64,000 nt of DNA from NCBI RefSeq assembly GCF_003286125.1, contig NZ_QMED01000028.1, positions 1-64,000 on the forward strand, in the 5' to 3' direction. The notes under the pieces were generated by a model. It saw only the letters and a list, made by a program, of their open reading frames with translations, made no database searches and was not told the origin of the DNA. Position 1 is the stretch's first letter; every line of letters starts with the position of its first letter. Positions 18,200 through 26,896 of the stretch are shown here, piece after piece. Source of the stretch: Algibacillus agarilyticus (GTDB taxonomy: Bacteria > Pseudomonadota > Gammaproteobacteria > Enterobacterales > Alteromonadaceae). The translations under genes were made by a program, and so were the position numbers.

Positions 18200-18739
18200 T
18201 TAAATGGTTGTGGTTAAAGAATCTGTGATAGGTGCAATGTTGCTTGGTATGTCGTTTTGCATTAAGCGTAGTTGTTGAGCTTGAGCTAATTCAAGCATTA
18301 AGCTTTTATCTTGCTCAGAAAATTCATCGGTTATGGTTGCTGTTCGTATTTGACTGACTAAAAAGGTAAGCGTGCGCGGGTTTTGTTCGTTATTAGAAAT
18401 AAGTAAGGCTAAGTTGGCTAGCAAAATACAGGCTTGTTCTGTGTTTTGCATAATATCTTGCAGAATCATTGATGTTTTTTCTACGTCTTGATTTTGAGCT
18501 AAAAAACCGTTTTCAAAGGCAAAGTTCCAACTAGTGCGTGACAAGCCCAATTTCTCGGCTGCATCACACAGTGCTGCCGCTTCGCCGCCTTTATTTAAAT
18601 ACACGCGAGTATTAATAAGCGCGTTATATTTTAAATATCGGTTAGCACCAAAATAAAAGTTATTTAGCGCTGGATAAAGTTTAACCAGCGTGTGAAGCTC
18701 TTCATAAGCCTTAATAAAATGGGTAATAACATTAAGCAT
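18200..18739 (-). CDS. Hypothetical helical protein
   Basis: I do not recognise this family. From the ATG at 18739, preceded by a strong GAGGA nine bases before, it encodes 179 residues that are almost wholly alpha-helical and mildly acidic, with no signal peptide, no membrane segment and no cysteine cluster. A longer frame to 18817 has no ribosome site. It is divergent from the ToxR-like gene, with 275 bases between the starts, and could share its control region. A cytosolic role is likely but unproven. Confidence 0.6.
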   Translation of the reverse strand: MLNVITHFIKAYEELHTLVKLYPALNNFYFGANRYLKYNALINTRVYLNKGGEAAALCDAAEKLGLSRTSWNFAFENGFLAQNQDVEKTSMILQDIMQNTEQACILLANLALLISNNEQNPRTLTFLVSQIRTATITDEFSEQDKSLMLELAQAQQLRLMQNDIPSNIAPITDSLTTTI

Positions 18740-18941
18740 GCTACGTCCTCTGTCCAGTTTGCTGCTTAATTCAATTATAATGCTCTTGTTCAAAATTGGA
18801 TGTGAGAAATAACCCATAACTTTATTCGTTATTGACTTGTTTTATGTAAGTGTTTAATCACTGCTTTAAAATAAGTTAAATAATTGAATTAATTGTGATT
18901 TATGCACCTACATAGACGCAATAAATGGGGTAGAATCGGCA

Positions 18942-18964
18942 AAAAATAACGAAACGTTATTTTT
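18942..18964. promoter_or_regulatory. Perfect inverted repeat before the ToxR-like gene
   Basis: AAAAATAACG at 18942-18951 and its exact complement at 18955-18964 are separated by AAA. It lies 50 bases before the TTG start of the regulator gene. It could be an operator, or a hairpin in the mRNA leader. The symmetry is certain; the function is not. Confidence 0.5.
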
Positions 18965-19014
18965 GTTTGAACAAAATAATAAAAATTAGAATAATAAAAT
19001 TCGGGAGTCTCACC

Positions 19015-21033
19015 TTGTTGTATCGCATTGGAAAGTATTTATACGATCAGGATAAAAAACTTTTAGTGGCTGATGGCGAGCTTTCAATTACGCTCAAGCC
19101 TAAACAGGCGGCCTTACTGAATGTTTTTATCGCGGATCCCACACGTTGGTATACCTCAACCGAATTGCTAGATTTAGTTTGGCAAAAACAAGTGGTCGAA
19201 AATTCGAGCCTTTACTTACAAATCACGAATTTGCGCAAACAATTCGGTGCTGATGCCATCGAAAATGAAAAAAATAAAGGTTACCGATTTTGCCTAACGG
19301 TCGCTGAAGTTGGTGATACCGAGATCCCTGTTCATTTTTCTGATGTAAAAAAACGCAATAGAATGATCGCGATCGTGCTGTTGGTGCTGTTTATGTTTGT
19401 TTTTGGTGTAGTTAGTTTGCCTAATGCCATTGATGAAGAAGCGGAAAATAGCAAACCGCAAGCCATCACATTTATGAAAGGGCAGGAAGTATCACCAACG
19501 GTGTCTGAAAATTACATGGCATTTTCTCATCGTAAAGACGGTAATGAATTCTTCTCTATTTATTTACAAGATAACCGAATTGGCGCGAAGCCAATTGAAG
19601 TGTTAAGTGCAACTGACGTACATGATTATTATTACCCCTATATAAATGAAGCAGAAGATAAGCTTTATTATTTAAGAGTAGACGTATCCAATAATGAAAA
19701 AGCCCAGTGTAAAATATTCTACTCAACTTTAACTAATTTTATCTTGTCTAAAGAAAAAGAGGTGGCTGATTGTGGGAATAGTGATTGGGTTTCTCCTTTT
19801 GCTGTAACAACTGATGAGTCATCCCTTTTTTATGCGTATAGCAACTCTAGTAGCTCTCCTGCTGCGTTATATAAAACGGATCTACGTTCCGGATATTTCC
19901 AACAAATATCATTACCTAATCAGAGTAATTATGGTGATTATAACTTAGCTCTTTCTGGTGATGATAAATTTTTGGCTTTTTCTCGCTTGAATAGTGATGG
20001 CTCCTCAACTGTTATGTCAATTAATTTAGAATTAGGGACAACTGATTTTGTTGATCGCGTTTTAGATATGGTTAATTTAATTACTTGGCAACAGAATAAA
20101 ATTGTGTATTCGGGTTTAGATAAGCAGATTAACTATTTTGATATACTGAATAAGGAAAAAGGGAGTCTAAGTATCGACTCTTCTCATCCTATTTACGACG
20201 GACAGGTAAAAAACGGCTTTTTCTATTTTAGCCAAGGGCAAATTACTGTATCCGATATTATTTCAACACCAGATTTTGGGGGAAATTATTTTGATAAGGT
20301 TGCATCTCCCTTTACTGATGAGTTAATGCAGTGTAATGAATTGCAGTGTTATTTTATTAGTGATAGAACGGGGTTAAATCAAATCTTTAAAGAGAATATG
20401 GATGGCTCCATAACCCAACTTTCTGAGTTTAAGCAAAATTTAAACGTATCTTACTTGGCTCCTGACCCTGATAATATTTATATTTATTATATTAGTAACG
20501 GAACTTTGTTTCGCTTTGATATTAATTTGGCTAAATCATTCCCTTTGCTTGTGGGGCAAAATATATCGAGCGTAGCTGCAGGTTGTAAAGCAAGCGAATT
20601 TTATGTTACTCGTTCAGAAAATAATGTGAGTAACTTATATCAAATAACAGATGATGGTCAAAACCCTATCGCATTGCTAGCCGAACAAGTGAAAGTAGAT
20701 TGTTCGGTTAGCGAGCCGTATTTATATTATCTGCATAGCCAATCTCGAGATTTACACCGGATGAATTTGAACTCATTTGAGCAGCTAGTTTGGATTAATA
20801 TGTTTGATACACCTTCTTCTCTACATTGGGATGTCTATCAAAATGAAATTATTCGCTTAAAAGGATTTTATGAAATAAGTCATTGGAAATCCAAGGTTAT
20901 GACCGGAAGTCACTATATGAAAATACCTTTTTTAACAGTGGGTTATGGTAGTAAAGGGGAGCTAAATCTTAAGTACACCTTTGCCGGTGAAATGACAGTA
21001 TACAAACAAAAGATCAGATTTACATCAGATTAG
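19015..21033 (+). CDS. ToxR/CadC-like membrane-bound transcription regulator with periplasmic beta-propeller-like domain
   Basis: A TTG at 19015 with GGGAG seven bases before is the best start; an upstream TTG at 18967 adds 16 residues but has no ribosome site. The cytoplasmic N-terminus is an OmpR-type winged helix (LKPKQAALLNVF, STELLDLVWQ, LYLQITNLRKQFG, KGYRF), followed by one membrane helix (MIAIVLLVLFMFVFGVV) and about 530 periplasmic residues with repeating SxDG/WxxxxIVYSG-type strands that look like TolB/WD-type propeller blades. Such regulators sense an external signal directly through the membrane. It is followed by two small genes, probably its targets or partners. No acidic-stress or virulence partner is recognisable. 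Confidence 0.8.
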   Translation: MLYRIGKYLYDQDKKLLVADGELSITLKPKQAALLNVFIADPTRWYTSTELLDLVWQKQVVENSSLYLQITNLRKQFGADAIENEKNKGYRFCLTVAEVGDTEIPVHFSDVKKRNRMIAIVLLVLFMFVFGVVSLPNAIDEEAENSKPQAITFMKGQEVSPTVSENYMAFSHRKDGNEFFSIYLQDNRIGAKPIEVLSATDVHDYYYPYINEAEDKLYYLRVDVSNNEKAQCKIFYSTLTNFILSKEKEVADCGNSDWVSPFAVTTDESSLFYAYSNSSSSPAALYKTDLRSGYFQQISLPNQSNYGDYNLALSGDDKFLAFSRLNSDGSSTVMSINLELGTTDFVDRVLDMVNLITWQQNKIVYSGLDKQINYFDILNKEKGSLSIDSSHPIYDGQVKNGFFYFSQGQITVSDIISTPDFGGNYFDKVASPFTDELMQCNELQCYFISDRTGLNQIFKENMDGSITQLSEFKQNLNVSYLAPDPDNIYIYYISNGTLFRFDINLAKSFPLLVGQNISSVAAGCKASEFYVTRSENNVSNLYQITDDGQNPIALLAEQVKVDCSVSEPYLYYLHSQSRDLHRMNLNSFEQLVWINMFDTPSSLHWDVYQNEIIRLKGFYEISHWKSKVMTGSHYMKIPFLTVGYGSKGELNLKYTFAGEMTVYKQKIRFTSD

Positions 21034-21133
21034 ATCATGCTTGATCCGATGCAAAGTTAAAAAAATTAGTCCATCGTTAGCCTCGTCAAAACAATAATCT
21101 ATAAACAACAATATGTTTAAACGAGGTCTTATC

Positions 21134-21400
21134 ATGAATACAACTATTAGCCGTATCAAATTAGTTTCTACACTTATCTTATCTGTTATCGTGGGTGTAA
21201 CGTTATTAAAAGCCTACAGCGGCAGTTCAGATGTTGCGATAAAGTCGACAACTATGAATAAAACGGTTGCTCCTGTTATGGATTCAAAAGTAGCGCAATG
21301 TCGTATGCACGGATGTCGTAATTTTACTGATGGCGAAAATACCGATAGTGTTGATTTATCTTTACGTTCAAACCTCATTCAACCGAAAAAAACATCTTAA
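21134..21400 (+). CDS. Small secreted or membrane-anchored protein
   Basis: From the ATG at 21134, preceded by ACGAGGT, it encodes 88 residues. A hydrophobic segment (LVSTLILSVIVGVTLLKAY, about residues 9-27) is either an uncleaved anchor or a signal peptide; the rest is polar, with a CRMHGC pair of cysteines. I do not recognise it. It lies between the ToxR-like regulator and a larger hypothetical gene on the same strand and probably belongs to one operon. The two cysteines six positions apart might form a periplasmic disulfide. Confidence 0.6.
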   Translation: MNTTISRIKLVSTLILSVIVGVTLLKAYSGSSDVAIKSTTMNKTVAPVMDSKVAQCRMHGCRNFTDGENTDSVDLSLRSNLIQPKKTS

Positions 21401-21415
21401 TTAATAGAAGGCATA

Positions 21416-22078
21416 ATGATGCAACTATCACTAACGCAATCGTTATATACAATAGTTGAAGCTATCTATCATGGTTTAGATGATGGCTTTGATTATTTAA
21501 AAGGCGACATAGAAAAAGCATTTGAGAAGTGCAACAGTGCACTTAATTGGCAATCATTGCAGGTTACTTTGCTTGATGAAAATAGAACGGTATTGGAAGA
21601 GCTAATTTCAGCGCCTACTCATGTCAAAGGCGACATTGAGAAGTATTATTTTCGTCGTGGCGATCTGCAGATCGATTTAACCTATATCAGCAATGATGAT
21701 ATGGCCGATTTTCAAGCTTTAGCCTTGTTTGAGCATTGGCTTCAAAATTTTAGTTGTGGGGCAGCACCGGATTTGTCGCTGGCCCTTGAAAAACTCATTG
21801 ATCGTCATCAAGCAGCATTTTGCATGGACTCCCTTGGTGGTATTTACTTTTTAAATGATGGGGCAAAATTAGTTGCCGATCATGACGACATTACCGTAAT
21901 TGAGCTTGATAACATGGCAAGCCAGTTAGACTTATTACATAAGTTACATAATCAACGTTATTCTACGCATTTTTGTACTTTAAACTCTCATGAGTTTGCG
22001 CGCATTGAGCCGGTATTTGATGGTGAATTATTTGTTGTTGATATTTTAACGGCTAAGCAAGTCTCGGTTGTTTGCTAA
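21416..22078 (+). CDS. Hypothetical cytosolic protein of the ToxR-like operon
   Basis: The 220-residue protein starts at ATG 21416 with AGAAGG before it, 15 bases after the small gene. It has no signal peptide or membrane segment. N-terminal residues form amphipathic helices (YTIVEAIYHGLDDGFDYL), followed by a mixed alpha/beta region with a FxxRRGDLQIDLTY strand and a C-terminal FDGELFVVDILT strand. The layout is a little like a GAF or PAS-type sensor, but no motif proves it. Function unknown; transcription with the two genes before it is likely. Confidence 0.6.
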   Translation: MMQLSLTQSLYTIVEAIYHGLDDGFDYLKGDIEKAFEKCNSALNWQSLQVTLLDENRTVLEELISAPTHVKGDIEKYYFRRGDLQIDLTYISNDDMADFQALALFEHWLQNFSCGAAPDLSLALEKLIDRHQAAFCMDSLGGIYFLNDGAKLVADHDDITVIELDNMASQLDLLHKLHNQRYSTHFCTLNSHEFARIEPVFDGELFVVDILTAKQVSVVC

Positions 22079-22236
22079 CGCTGTCGCTTCGCTATTTTTG
22101 GCAGTGTTAGTATTCAAGTTTGCTTGAGAGTACAAATATTGAAATTCATATTCAACTGATTTCAGTAAGGGAGCATCATCTCTTGCCTTTATAGTCAGTT
22201 GAATCAGTAAGTTATACACAAGGTTGGTATTGCACA

Positions 22237-22281
22237 AAACCGAATAGAGAGTTTTGAACTCAATAATAAAAAATTCGGTTT
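22237..22281. repeat. Nested inverted repeat in a gene-free stretch
   Basis: AAACCGAAT (22237-22245) pairs with ATTCGGTTT (22273-22281), and inside it GAGTT pairs with AACTC (22249-22261). It lies 160 bases after the hypothetical gene. The stretch 22079-22542 has no convincing gene; apart from this and the two terminator-like stems it holds AT-rich sequence without clear structure. Confidence 0.5.
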
Positions 22282-22461
22282 CGCAGTCATTTATTTCAAC
22301 CTATTACTACTTATAACAGCGTATAAAAACGTTAATAACGAATAAGGCATGACACTTAATTAAGGCGCAATTTTGTTAAGCAATTGTGCACTGATTAAGT
22401 AAACAATAAGATTAGCTTAAGCTAACTAAATTCAGCAAAGCCGCCCATTGGCGTTGTGAAG

Positions 22462-22490
22462 AATGACTTAAGGATAAGTCATTATTTTTG
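22462..22490 (+). terminator. Terminator-like hairpin
   Basis: AATGACTTA pairs with TAAGTCATT around four bases, followed by ATTTTT. It precedes a second, stronger terminator by ten bases, so the pair may end the operon of the ToxR-like regulator or close a short transcript starting in the gap. Confidence 0.6.
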
Positions 22491-22499
22491 TGATTGGTG

Positions 22500-22544
22500 C
22501 AAGTGCTAACGTAGGTGATAATGCGTTAGCACTTGGTTTTTTTT
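22500..22544 (+). terminator. Strong rho-independent terminator
   Basis: CAAGTGCTAACG (22500-22511) pairs with CGTTAGCACTTG (22524-22535) and is followed by eight T. It lies 420 bases downstream of the last plus-strand gene and directly at the stop of the convergent DUF350 gene. It is stronger than needed for such a distance, so a short RNA in 22300-22500 is possible. Confidence 0.85.
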
Positions 22545-22770
22545 AAGTCATGGCTGATGACACCACAACACCGATAAACAGTAAAATAACAGACTGGAAA
22601 ATAGCGACGGCAATATTTCCTTTTTTAATTTCCTCAATAAAATCGACATTTTTGAAGATAAACTTATCAATAATAACTAAAGCAACAACGCTAATAAATA
22701 AGCTTATTACTGCGTAGCCTAAGTTAATTAGCATAAATATAATGTTTTGTTCAATTGATGTTACTTCCAT
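22543..22770 (-). CDS. DUF350-like small inner-membrane protein
   Basis: The 75-residue protein has two hydrophobic segments, about 11-33 (IIFMLINLGYAVISLFISVV) and 50-72 (IAVAIFQSVILLFIGVVVSS), joined by a charged FIEEIKKGN. The KKGNxAVAI turn and length match half of a DUF350 unit, a family of membrane proteins of unknown function. It starts two bases after the metallopeptidase stop and is likely cotranscribed with it, so it may be a membrane partner of the peptidase. Confidence 0.7.
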   Translation of the reverse strand: MEVTSIEQNIIFMLINLGYAVISLFISVVALVIIDKFIFKNVDFIEEIKKGNIAVAIFQSVILLFIGVVVSSAMT

Positions 22771-22772
22771 TG

Positions 22773-23885
22773 TTAATCCTCTATTGTAATTGAAAACGGG
22801 GTTTTAGGCCTTTCTGCCCAACCGATAGACCACGCCGTAATGGGATCGAGTGTCGCATTCTTTAATGTATTGCTGTAATAATTCATTAAATCGGTTGTAG
22901 CGTAATTTTTGGCTTTTTGAATATTGTATAGATCGGCAGCGCCAAATAGATGCAGTATTTCGTGCGCCTGTACTTGCTGAGTCGCCCATGAGTAAGCCGA
23001 TTTTTCCATTTTCTCAGTTAACATCACATATTCATTTTGACAGTTAGCTTTACGCTTGGTTTTACGGCACGACATGGCAAATGAGCGAGCTTTGCCATTA
23101 CTGTGAAGTACCACGGCAACATTTTGGTTTTCTGTCTCTTTTAATGCGTTGATCATGTCCTCAAAGCTGTCATAGCCGACTTGTTTACTTATGAGTGATT
23201 TTGCATAAGGAAAAAAGCTTGACTGGCGTAGCCATTCTTTAGTGATCCCTTTTGGGCTATGAACAAAGAAATAGCGAGTTTTAAAGCTTAAATTAGCTAT
23301 ATCATATCGCTGGCTTTGATGTTTAAACCAAGCCGTGACTTGATCGATATTCGCCTGATTTTTTAAACGATCTTGGTTTGACCACTTACTCCATCGGTTA
23401 TCATTTAAATAGAAATATAAGATTAATACTTCTTCTTGCATTGTTTTGGCTATACCGGTAAACCGCGCATTTCGGTAACCTTGTTTTAAATCTCGCTCGG
23501 ACTGATTTCTTTCAATGTTTGCTCGAAGCAATTTGATATTCGCTTGGTCTGTATTTTTGTCTTCAGCTAATTTTCGAGCATTGAGGTATGAATCTAAAGC
23601 GAGGTGGTTATGTCTGTGTTGACTATGTAAATATCCTTGCTTGCGATACAACCAAACACGGGTTGATGCCGTTAAGCTGGGTTGTAACACGAGTAATTTT
23701 TGAATCAACTTTAGGGCGTCTTGGGTCCTATTCGCATTTAAGTCTTTAACCAGTTGGTTATACTCAGATTGAGCGGCTTCGGGAATCGCTAAATTGGGTT
23801 TGTCATCTGCATTCAAAGCAACATAGAGAATGATCGCAACACCAATGAGCATTTTGAAGAGTGCTGATTTGATTTTTTTTAGCAT
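22773..23885 (-). CDS. Membrane-anchored zinc metallopeptidase (HExxHxxGxxD) with TPR-like region
   Basis: The 370-residue protein has an N-terminal anchor (about 10-25), a helical region with TPR-like pairs (about 38-135), and a protease domain. H308-E309-xx-H312-xx-G315-xx-D318 is the extended zinc site, and DLMNY with M334 could be the Met-turn of metzincin-like enzymes. The domain should face the periplasm. It is expressed with the DUF350 gene after it (2 bases) and follows the VOC gene (12 bases). The substrate is unknown. I do not recognise a named family beyond the zinc motif. Confidence 0.75.
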   Translation of the reverse strand: MLKKIKSALFKMLIGVAIILYVALNADDKPNLAIPEAAQSEYNQLVKDLNANRTQDALKLIQKLLVLQPSLTASTRVWLYRKQGYLHSQHRHNHLALDSYLNARKLAEDKNTDQANIKLLRANIERNQSERDLKQGYRNARFTGIAKTMQEEVLILYFYLNDNRWSKWSNQDRLKNQANIDQVTAWFKHQSQRYDIANLSFKTRYFFVHSPKGITKEWLRQSSFFPYAKSLISKQVGYDSFEDMINALKETENQNVAVVLHSNGKARSFAMSCRKTKRKANCQNEYVMLTEKMEKSAYSWATQQVQAHEILHLFGAADLYNIQKAKNYATTDLMNYYSNTLKNATLDPITAWSIGWAERPKTPFSITIED

Positions 23886-23897
23886 GTAGACGAGACG

Positions 23898-24251
23898 CTA
23901 TTTATCAGACCATACCGCAAATTCGTTACCACTTGGTTCAATAAAGTGAAAGCGTTGCCCGCCCGGAAAGGCGAAGATGGCTTTGTTGATGATACCACCT
24001 GATTTTTCAATTTTTAGTTGTGTTTTGCGTAAATCTTCACTGTAAAAAACAATTAATGCAGAACCTTGATCTGCTTTTGCCGCTAAAGGCGCTAGATAAA
24101 AACCACCCTCTAAACCTTGATGATTAAATGCGACATATTCGGGGCCGTAATCGGTAAACTGCCAATTAAATGCGTGTTGAAAAAACGTTTTGGTGGCGTC
24201 TAAATCGCACGCAGCAAATTCAACATAATTCATCTTTTCGTGCTGGTGCAT
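23898..24251 (-). CDS. VOC family protein
   Basis: The 117-residue protein has MNYVEFAACDLDATKTFFQHAFNW at the start and a C-terminal HFIEPSGNEFAVWS, both hallmarks of VOC proteins related to glyoxalase I. E12 and E110-like residues could bind metal together with His, but the set is incomplete. An internal Met at residue 7 is an alternative start. It is the first gene of a three-gene minus-strand unit with the metallopeptidase and DUF350 genes; their functional link is unclear. Confidence 0.82.
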   Translation of the reverse strand: MHQHEKMNYVEFAACDLDATKTFFQHAFNWQFTDYGPEYVAFNHQGLEGGFYLAPLAAKADQGSALIVFYSEDLRKTQLKIEKSGGIINKAIFAFPGGQRFHFIEPSGNEFAVWSDK

Positions 24252-24465
24252 TATTTATCCTGACTCGTTGGAGTGGTTAAGTTAGGGTGGTCGATTTAGA
24301 TTTAGTTAGCGCGTTGAAGGTGATTCTAGATAAATAATCTTTAGCTGTCAAAAATAGGCTTTTTTGTTATATAACCTCAAATCAGGTTAAGTGATGCAAC
24401 CGTTTGAGATTATTGATTCCATGACAATGATACTTCACTTTATTTTATTTACTTCATTACAGATA

Positions 24466-24491
24466 CAAAAAAGGCACATTAAATGTGCCTT
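24466..24491 (-). terminator. Rho-independent terminator of purEK
   Basis: On the minus strand AAGGCACAT pairs with ATGTGCCTT around a short loop and runs into TTTTTTGT. It begins 24 bases after the purK stop codon. Confidence 0.88.
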
Positions 24492-24514
24492 AAGAGATCA
24501 AACGATAAAAATAG

Positions 24515-25651
24515 TTAAGCGCTTAAATCGGCAATCACTTTATCAATGAGTGGGAACATGTTTGCATGACCAAGAGCTTCAACCGCTTTAAGTTGCTGAA
24601 TGCTATCCTCGACGCTATTGGCGGTAAAATTGACGTGGCCAACTTTACGTTTGGCTCTAACGTCTTTGCCGTACCAATGTAAATGTCCACCAAGATCAGC
24701 GACTTGCAACGCAATCGTTTTTTCACAGCCAATAAGATTAATCATCGTGGTGACACTTGATGTGTGTGAACGACCTAACGGTAAATCGACTACGGCGCGC
24801 AAGTGATTTTCAAATTGACTAAAGTCAGTGCCTTGTTGTGTCCAGTGACCCGAATTATGTACGCGAGGTGCGATTTCATTAACTAAAAGCGTGTCACCCA
24901 CTTGAAAAAACTCAATGGCTAAAATACCACGATAATCTAGCTTTTCAGCTAGCGCCTTAAAGGCTATTTCAGCTTGTTGTTGCACTGAATCACTGACGCG
25001 AGGAGCGGGTGCTAACGAGACTCGTAATTGGCCCTGAAAATGTAAATTTTCAGCTAACGGATAACAAACTATCTCACCTTGACCATTACGAGCACCTACT
25101 AATGAAACTTCGCGATCAAATTTTGATTTTTGCTCAGCGATTAATGGGTTACGCTTAAAATCATGCTGCGCTAATTCTGTTTTTACACTGGCTAAACTTT
25201 CAGCGTCATTAACTCTAAATTGCCCATAACCATCGTAGCCATCTTTACTGGTTTTGATAATTAATTCGGGCCCGATAGAGGCAAACGCGCTATCTAATTC
25301 ATCAACCGTAAAAATAGGCACATAAGCGCAATTATTAATGCCTAATACATCTAATAAATGCTTTTCTTTTAAACGATCGCCGCCTGTTTGAATGGCTTCA
25401 GCTGATGGATGCAGCTTACCGGTTGCATGGGCTTGGGTTAACAATGCGGCAGGCAGATGCTCAAACTCAGCGGTAATCGCTGCGGCTTGGTTAAACGCAT
25501 CGGAAACCGATAAAGAGAGAATGTTTTTTTCAACGGGGTGAACCACTGTATTATTAACTGGATCAACAGCAACAACCTGAATGCCTAGCGGCACGCCCGC
25601 TAAGTATGTCATTTGTGCTAATTGGCCAGAGCCAAGCACGACAACCATCAT
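24515..25651 (-). CDS. purK: N5-carboxyaminoimidazole ribonucleotide synthase
   Basis: PurK is an ATP-grasp enzyme that carboxylates AIR with bicarbonate and ATP to N5-CAIR in purine synthesis. The 378-residue protein shows [11 protein letters not shown] at the N-terminus, the ATP-grasp core ([51 protein letters not shown]) and the C-terminal GHVNFT. It overlaps purE by four bases (ATGA), so both are translated together, and PurE uses its product. Length and motifs are normal. Confidence 0.97.
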   Translation of the reverse strand: MMVVVLGSGQLAQMTYLAGVPLGIQVVAVDPVNNTVVHPVEKNILSLSVSDAFNQAAAITAEFEHLPAALLTQAHATGKLHPSAEAIQTGGDRLKEKHLLDVLGINNCAYVPIFTVDELDSAFASIGPELIIKTSKDGYDGYGQFRVNDAESLASVKTELAQHDFKRNPLIAEQKSKFDREVSLVGARNGQGEIVCYPLAENLHFQGQLRVSLAPAPRVSDSVQQQAEIAFKALAEKLDYRGILAIEFFQVGDTLLVNEIAPRVHNSGHWTQQGTDFSQFENHLRAVVDLPLGRSHTSSVTTMINLIGCEKTIALQVADLGGHLHWYGKDVRAKRKVGHVNFTANSVEDSIQQLKAVEALGHANMFPLIDKVIADLSA

Positions 25652-26142
25652 ACTTCTGGTAACTCCAATACTGAATTTTCTAATACGGTTTGTGTTTGTT
25701 TTGCTCTAAATTCAATTATCTTTTTAGCAACAGACTCGTCTGTTGTACCAATAATTTGTGCCGCAAGTAAGCCCGCATTGGCAGCACCGGCTTCACCAAT
25801 TGCCAGTGTACCAACAGCAACACCTTTTGGCATTTGTACAATAGAAAGCAACGAATCTAAGCCGCTTAATTGGCTAGAGCGAACAGGTACACCTAAAACA
25901 GGTAAATGCGTGTGTGCGGCGATCATGCCCGGTAAATGAGCTGCGCCACCAGCACCGCCAATAATGACTTTATAACCCTTTTCAGCCGCTGATTCAGAGA
26001 ATTCAGTCAGTAATTTAGGTGTTCTGTGCGCGGATACAACTTGCGCATGAAATTCGATACCCAGCTCTCTTAAAATAAGAGCCGCTTTTTGCATTGTCGG
26101 CCAATCTGATTGTGAACCCATTACAATTGCAACTTGCGCCAT
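25648..26142 (-). CDS. purE: N5-carboxyaminoimidazole ribonucleotide mutase
   Basis: PurE moves the carboxyl group of N5-CAIR to carbon to form CAIR. The 164-residue protein has the class I signatures [18 protein letters not shown] with the active-site His, and [17 protein letters not shown]. It is the first gene of the purEK operon. The 230 bases upstream hold a stem of eight base pairs at 26163-26190, about 20 bases before the start codon; no PurR-type box was found. Confidence 0.97.
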   Translation of the reverse strand: MAQVAIVMGSQSDWPTMQKAALILRELGIEFHAQVVSAHRTPKLLTEFSESAAEKGYKVIIGGAGGAAHLPGMIAAHTHLPVLGVPVRSSQLSGLDSLLSIVQMPKGVAVGTLAIGEAGAANAGLLAAQIIGTTDESVAKKIIEFRAKQTQTVLENSVLELPEV

Positions 26143-26162
26143 TTGACACCTCTATCGCGGTA

Positions 26163-26190
26163 TTTCGGCTGCTTATTTTATAAGCCGAAA
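26163..26190 (-). promoter_or_regulatory. Hairpin in the purE leader
   Basis: TTTCGGCT (26163-26170) pairs exactly with AGCCGAAA (26183-26190). It ends about 20 bases upstream of the purE start codon. No T-run follows, so it is not a terminator; it may influence translation or mark a protein site. No known riboswitch consensus is seen. Confidence 0.4.
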
Positions 26191-26377
26191 GGTTATTAAG
26201 AAAAAAGGCGAATAATACCGTTATTTAGCAAACTTGGATAGTTTTAAAGGTTATTTAACACATAAAATTAATCTCAGTGCTATTTTGTGAGGGTGCTTTT
26301 GTTGACATCTATGCATTTTGCCAATAAATTCATCAAGCGATTAAACGCATACAATAAAATGGATTAAGGAATTAATA

Positions 26378-26824
26378 ATGAAATTAGTAAAATACTCAGC
26401 AATAGCGCTTTCTTTATTGGCTACATCGGGCATGGTTAACGCAAAACTTAACCCATGGACAGATTGTGGTATTGGTGCAATGATTTTCCAAGAAACGCCT
26501 GCGGCTGCTGCAATTTCTAATGTTATTTGGGATTTAGGTACAACCGCGGTAACAAGTGCTGGTTTGTCTGAGCAGACATGTGAGGGTGGTAAAGATAAAA
26601 TAGCTGCCGAATTTATTAATCATAGCTACGAAAGTATTGAAGCTGATCTTGCTAAAGGTCAAGGTGATTATTTAGCTGCTACATTAACTTTAATGAGCTG
26701 TAATACGGCTGATGCATCGGCTGTTCGTTCTGAAATGGCTTCAACTGTTGCTTCTAGCCAAGCTAGAGTAGAAAAAGCAGAAGCTTTATTTACTGCGTTA
26801 AATACGCAATGTGCAGCAAAATAA
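26378..26824 (+). CDS. DUF3015 family exported protein
   Basis: A signal peptide ends near residue 22 (SGMVNA). The 148-residue product then has the family core: NPWTDCGIGAMIF, AISNVIWDLGTTAVTSAGLS and a cysteine in QTCEGG. DUF3015 proteins are periplasmic, of unknown function, and are often next to a DUF4105 gene, as here. A terminator follows the gene at 26837. Confidence 0.9.
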   Translation: MKLVKYSAIALSLLATSGMVNAKLNPWTDCGIGAMIFQETPAAAAISNVIWDLGTTAVTSAGLSEQTCEGGKDKIAAEFINHSYESIEADLAKGQGDYLAATLTLMSCNTADASAVRSEMASTVASSQARVEKAEALFTALNTQCAAK

Positions 26825-26836
26825 ATTTTGTTTATT

Positions 26837-26866
26837 TGTTGTAGCTTATCTGAGCTACAACATTTT
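26837..26866 (+). terminator. Rho-independent terminator after the DUF3015 gene
   Basis: TGTTGTAGCT pairs with AGCTACAACA across six bases and is followed by TTTTATATT. It lies 13 bases after the stop codon; some read-through into the DUF4105 gene 31 bases downstream is possible. Confidence 0.8.
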
Positions 26867-26896
26867 ATATTCCATTCTTTTTAAGTCCTCTATCTC

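Noticed and set aside
22420-22500. GCAAAGCCGCC stretch resembling part of a c-di-GMP-I riboswitch
   Set aside because: The rest of the consensus (GGCAAACC and the closing GGTAGC-type element) is missing, and no gene follows on this strand.
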